Positions 63,300 to 64,000 of a stretch of DNA of 64,000 nt are shown one piece after another. Positions within the stretch are counted from its first letter, which is position 1. Every line of letters starts with the position of its first letter. Below the pieces are notes generated by a model, which did no database searches, was not told the DNA's origin, and saw only the letters and a program-made list of their open reading frames with translations. Origin of the DNA: Acorus gramineus (taxonomy: Eukaryota; Streptophyta; Magnoliopsida; Acorales; Acoraceae). The position numbers were made by a program, and so were the translations under genes. The stretch covers positions 16,931,438-16,995,437 of the forward strand of contig CM060855.1 of NCBI GenBank assembly GCA_030737835.1, in the 5' to 3' direction.

Positions 63300-64000
63300 A
63301 GGCCGTTGGCTGAGATGTGATTTGTTTTGCATGGGTTGTAATATGGGGTTCAAGAAATGGATGGCTAGATTTATTTGATGAGGTCCAATGTGTGATGCCG
63401 ATGAGAAATATGACTAATGCAGGTATTCTATTTTTATTTTTTATTTTTTTAGAGAGAGAAAATGTACTAATGCAGGTATTATTCTACTTATATTCTTTAT
63501 TTTTATTTTTTTTTATGTGATCACATGTAAACGGTTGTTTTATTCTAGTATTAAGGGCATACACGTCTTTTTAAACACTTGGATATGCATTTGGGACCGT
63601 GAATAATTTTGTGGTTCAAATGTCAAACGCAAGTCCAAACAATTTATAACAAACGTAGTGTTTTCAACATTTTCAATATTCTTTTATTAAATTCTAGATG
63701 TTCCAAAATCTATCAAAATAATGTTTTTGAATAACTATTAATTTTTGAAAAATTTGACAGTTAGAATCACACATCCAAATAGGGTGAAAATCTCATCTCT
63801 ATCCACTGACAAAGATGGGCAGACATACAAGTCTTTATTGGTTTAGTTAGTCAATGTGATCTTGAATGATTTAGTTAGTCAACAATGTGATCCTAAGTTA
63901 AATTTTCATCTAAATTAACAGTATATTATGTAATATTCCATCCTCTTACAACTGTTTAGTCATTGTAATCTTTATAAACAAAACAGTATTTCCTTTTCAC
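63300..64000. other. Intergenic DNA at the right edge
   Basis: Upstream of the oxidoreductase gene. A short direct repeat (ACTAATGCAGGTATT) occurs at 63,413 and 63,465. AGTTAGTCAA occurs twice near 63,850. No gene is seen. Confidence 0.4.

Overview
This is a nuclear window from a flowering plant. Split genes have GT-AG introns, the intergenic DNA is AT-rich, and the genes belong to plant families (P-class PPR, serine carboxypeptidase-like, FAR1/MURA-type transposases, an endogenous pararetrovirus, Ty1/copia, many MITEs). I cannot name the species. There is no bacterial-style operon, CRISPR array or rRNA.

Layout. 1-555 is the 3' end of a SWIM-finger MULE-type transposase gene, possibly domesticated. 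1,337-2,090 holds decayed coding remnants, including a PLS-type PPR pseudogene. 2,443-4,195 is a diverged tandem AT-rich duplication carrying a MITE and a broken tRNA-like insert. A small MITE lies at 5,273-5,506. 5,667-13,008 is a complete Mutator-like element with perfect 9-bp target duplications and about 1.4-kb terminal inverted repeats (TIRs). Inside it are two convergent genes: a FAR1-type transposase, now frameshifted, and a small protein with an RNase H hybrid-binding domain and a C-terminal membrane tail. 13,994-19,878 is a minus-strand copia retrotransposon with two LTRs, missing gag and protease, with a 157-bp tandem repeat array.

20.5-45.1 kb is an old inverted duplication around a serine carboxypeptidase-like (SCPL) gene. 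The plus copy (24,195-26,187) is dead. The minus copy (41,017-38,944) has an intact 450-codon reading frame, but the presumed catalytic Asp is Asn. Between the arms are two broken pararetrovirus copies meeting tail to tail (27,329-33,299), a LINE remnant and several hAT-like MITEs. Further fragments of the SCPL upstream region and of the pararetrovirus movement-protein gene lie at 46.4-48.4 kb.

The right third carries two ordinary genes. One is an intronless 803-aa P-class PPR gene resembling restorer-of-fertility-like proteins (50,193-52,604), with a fold-back element ending about 53 bp before its ATG. The other is a minus-strand, eight-exon gene for a probably plastid-targeted FAD/NAD(P)-binding oxidoreductase of 481 aa (63,200-56,099).

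How the parts relate. The PPR and oxidoreductase genes look like normal host genes and show no link to each other. Most of the rest records repeated transposon and viral insertion into a duplicating SCPL locus. The most unusual unit is the Mutator-like element. Each TIR appears to supply the promoter and leader exon for one inward-facing gene, as in maize MuDR, but the second gene is an RNase-H-type hybrid-binding protein with a membrane tail.
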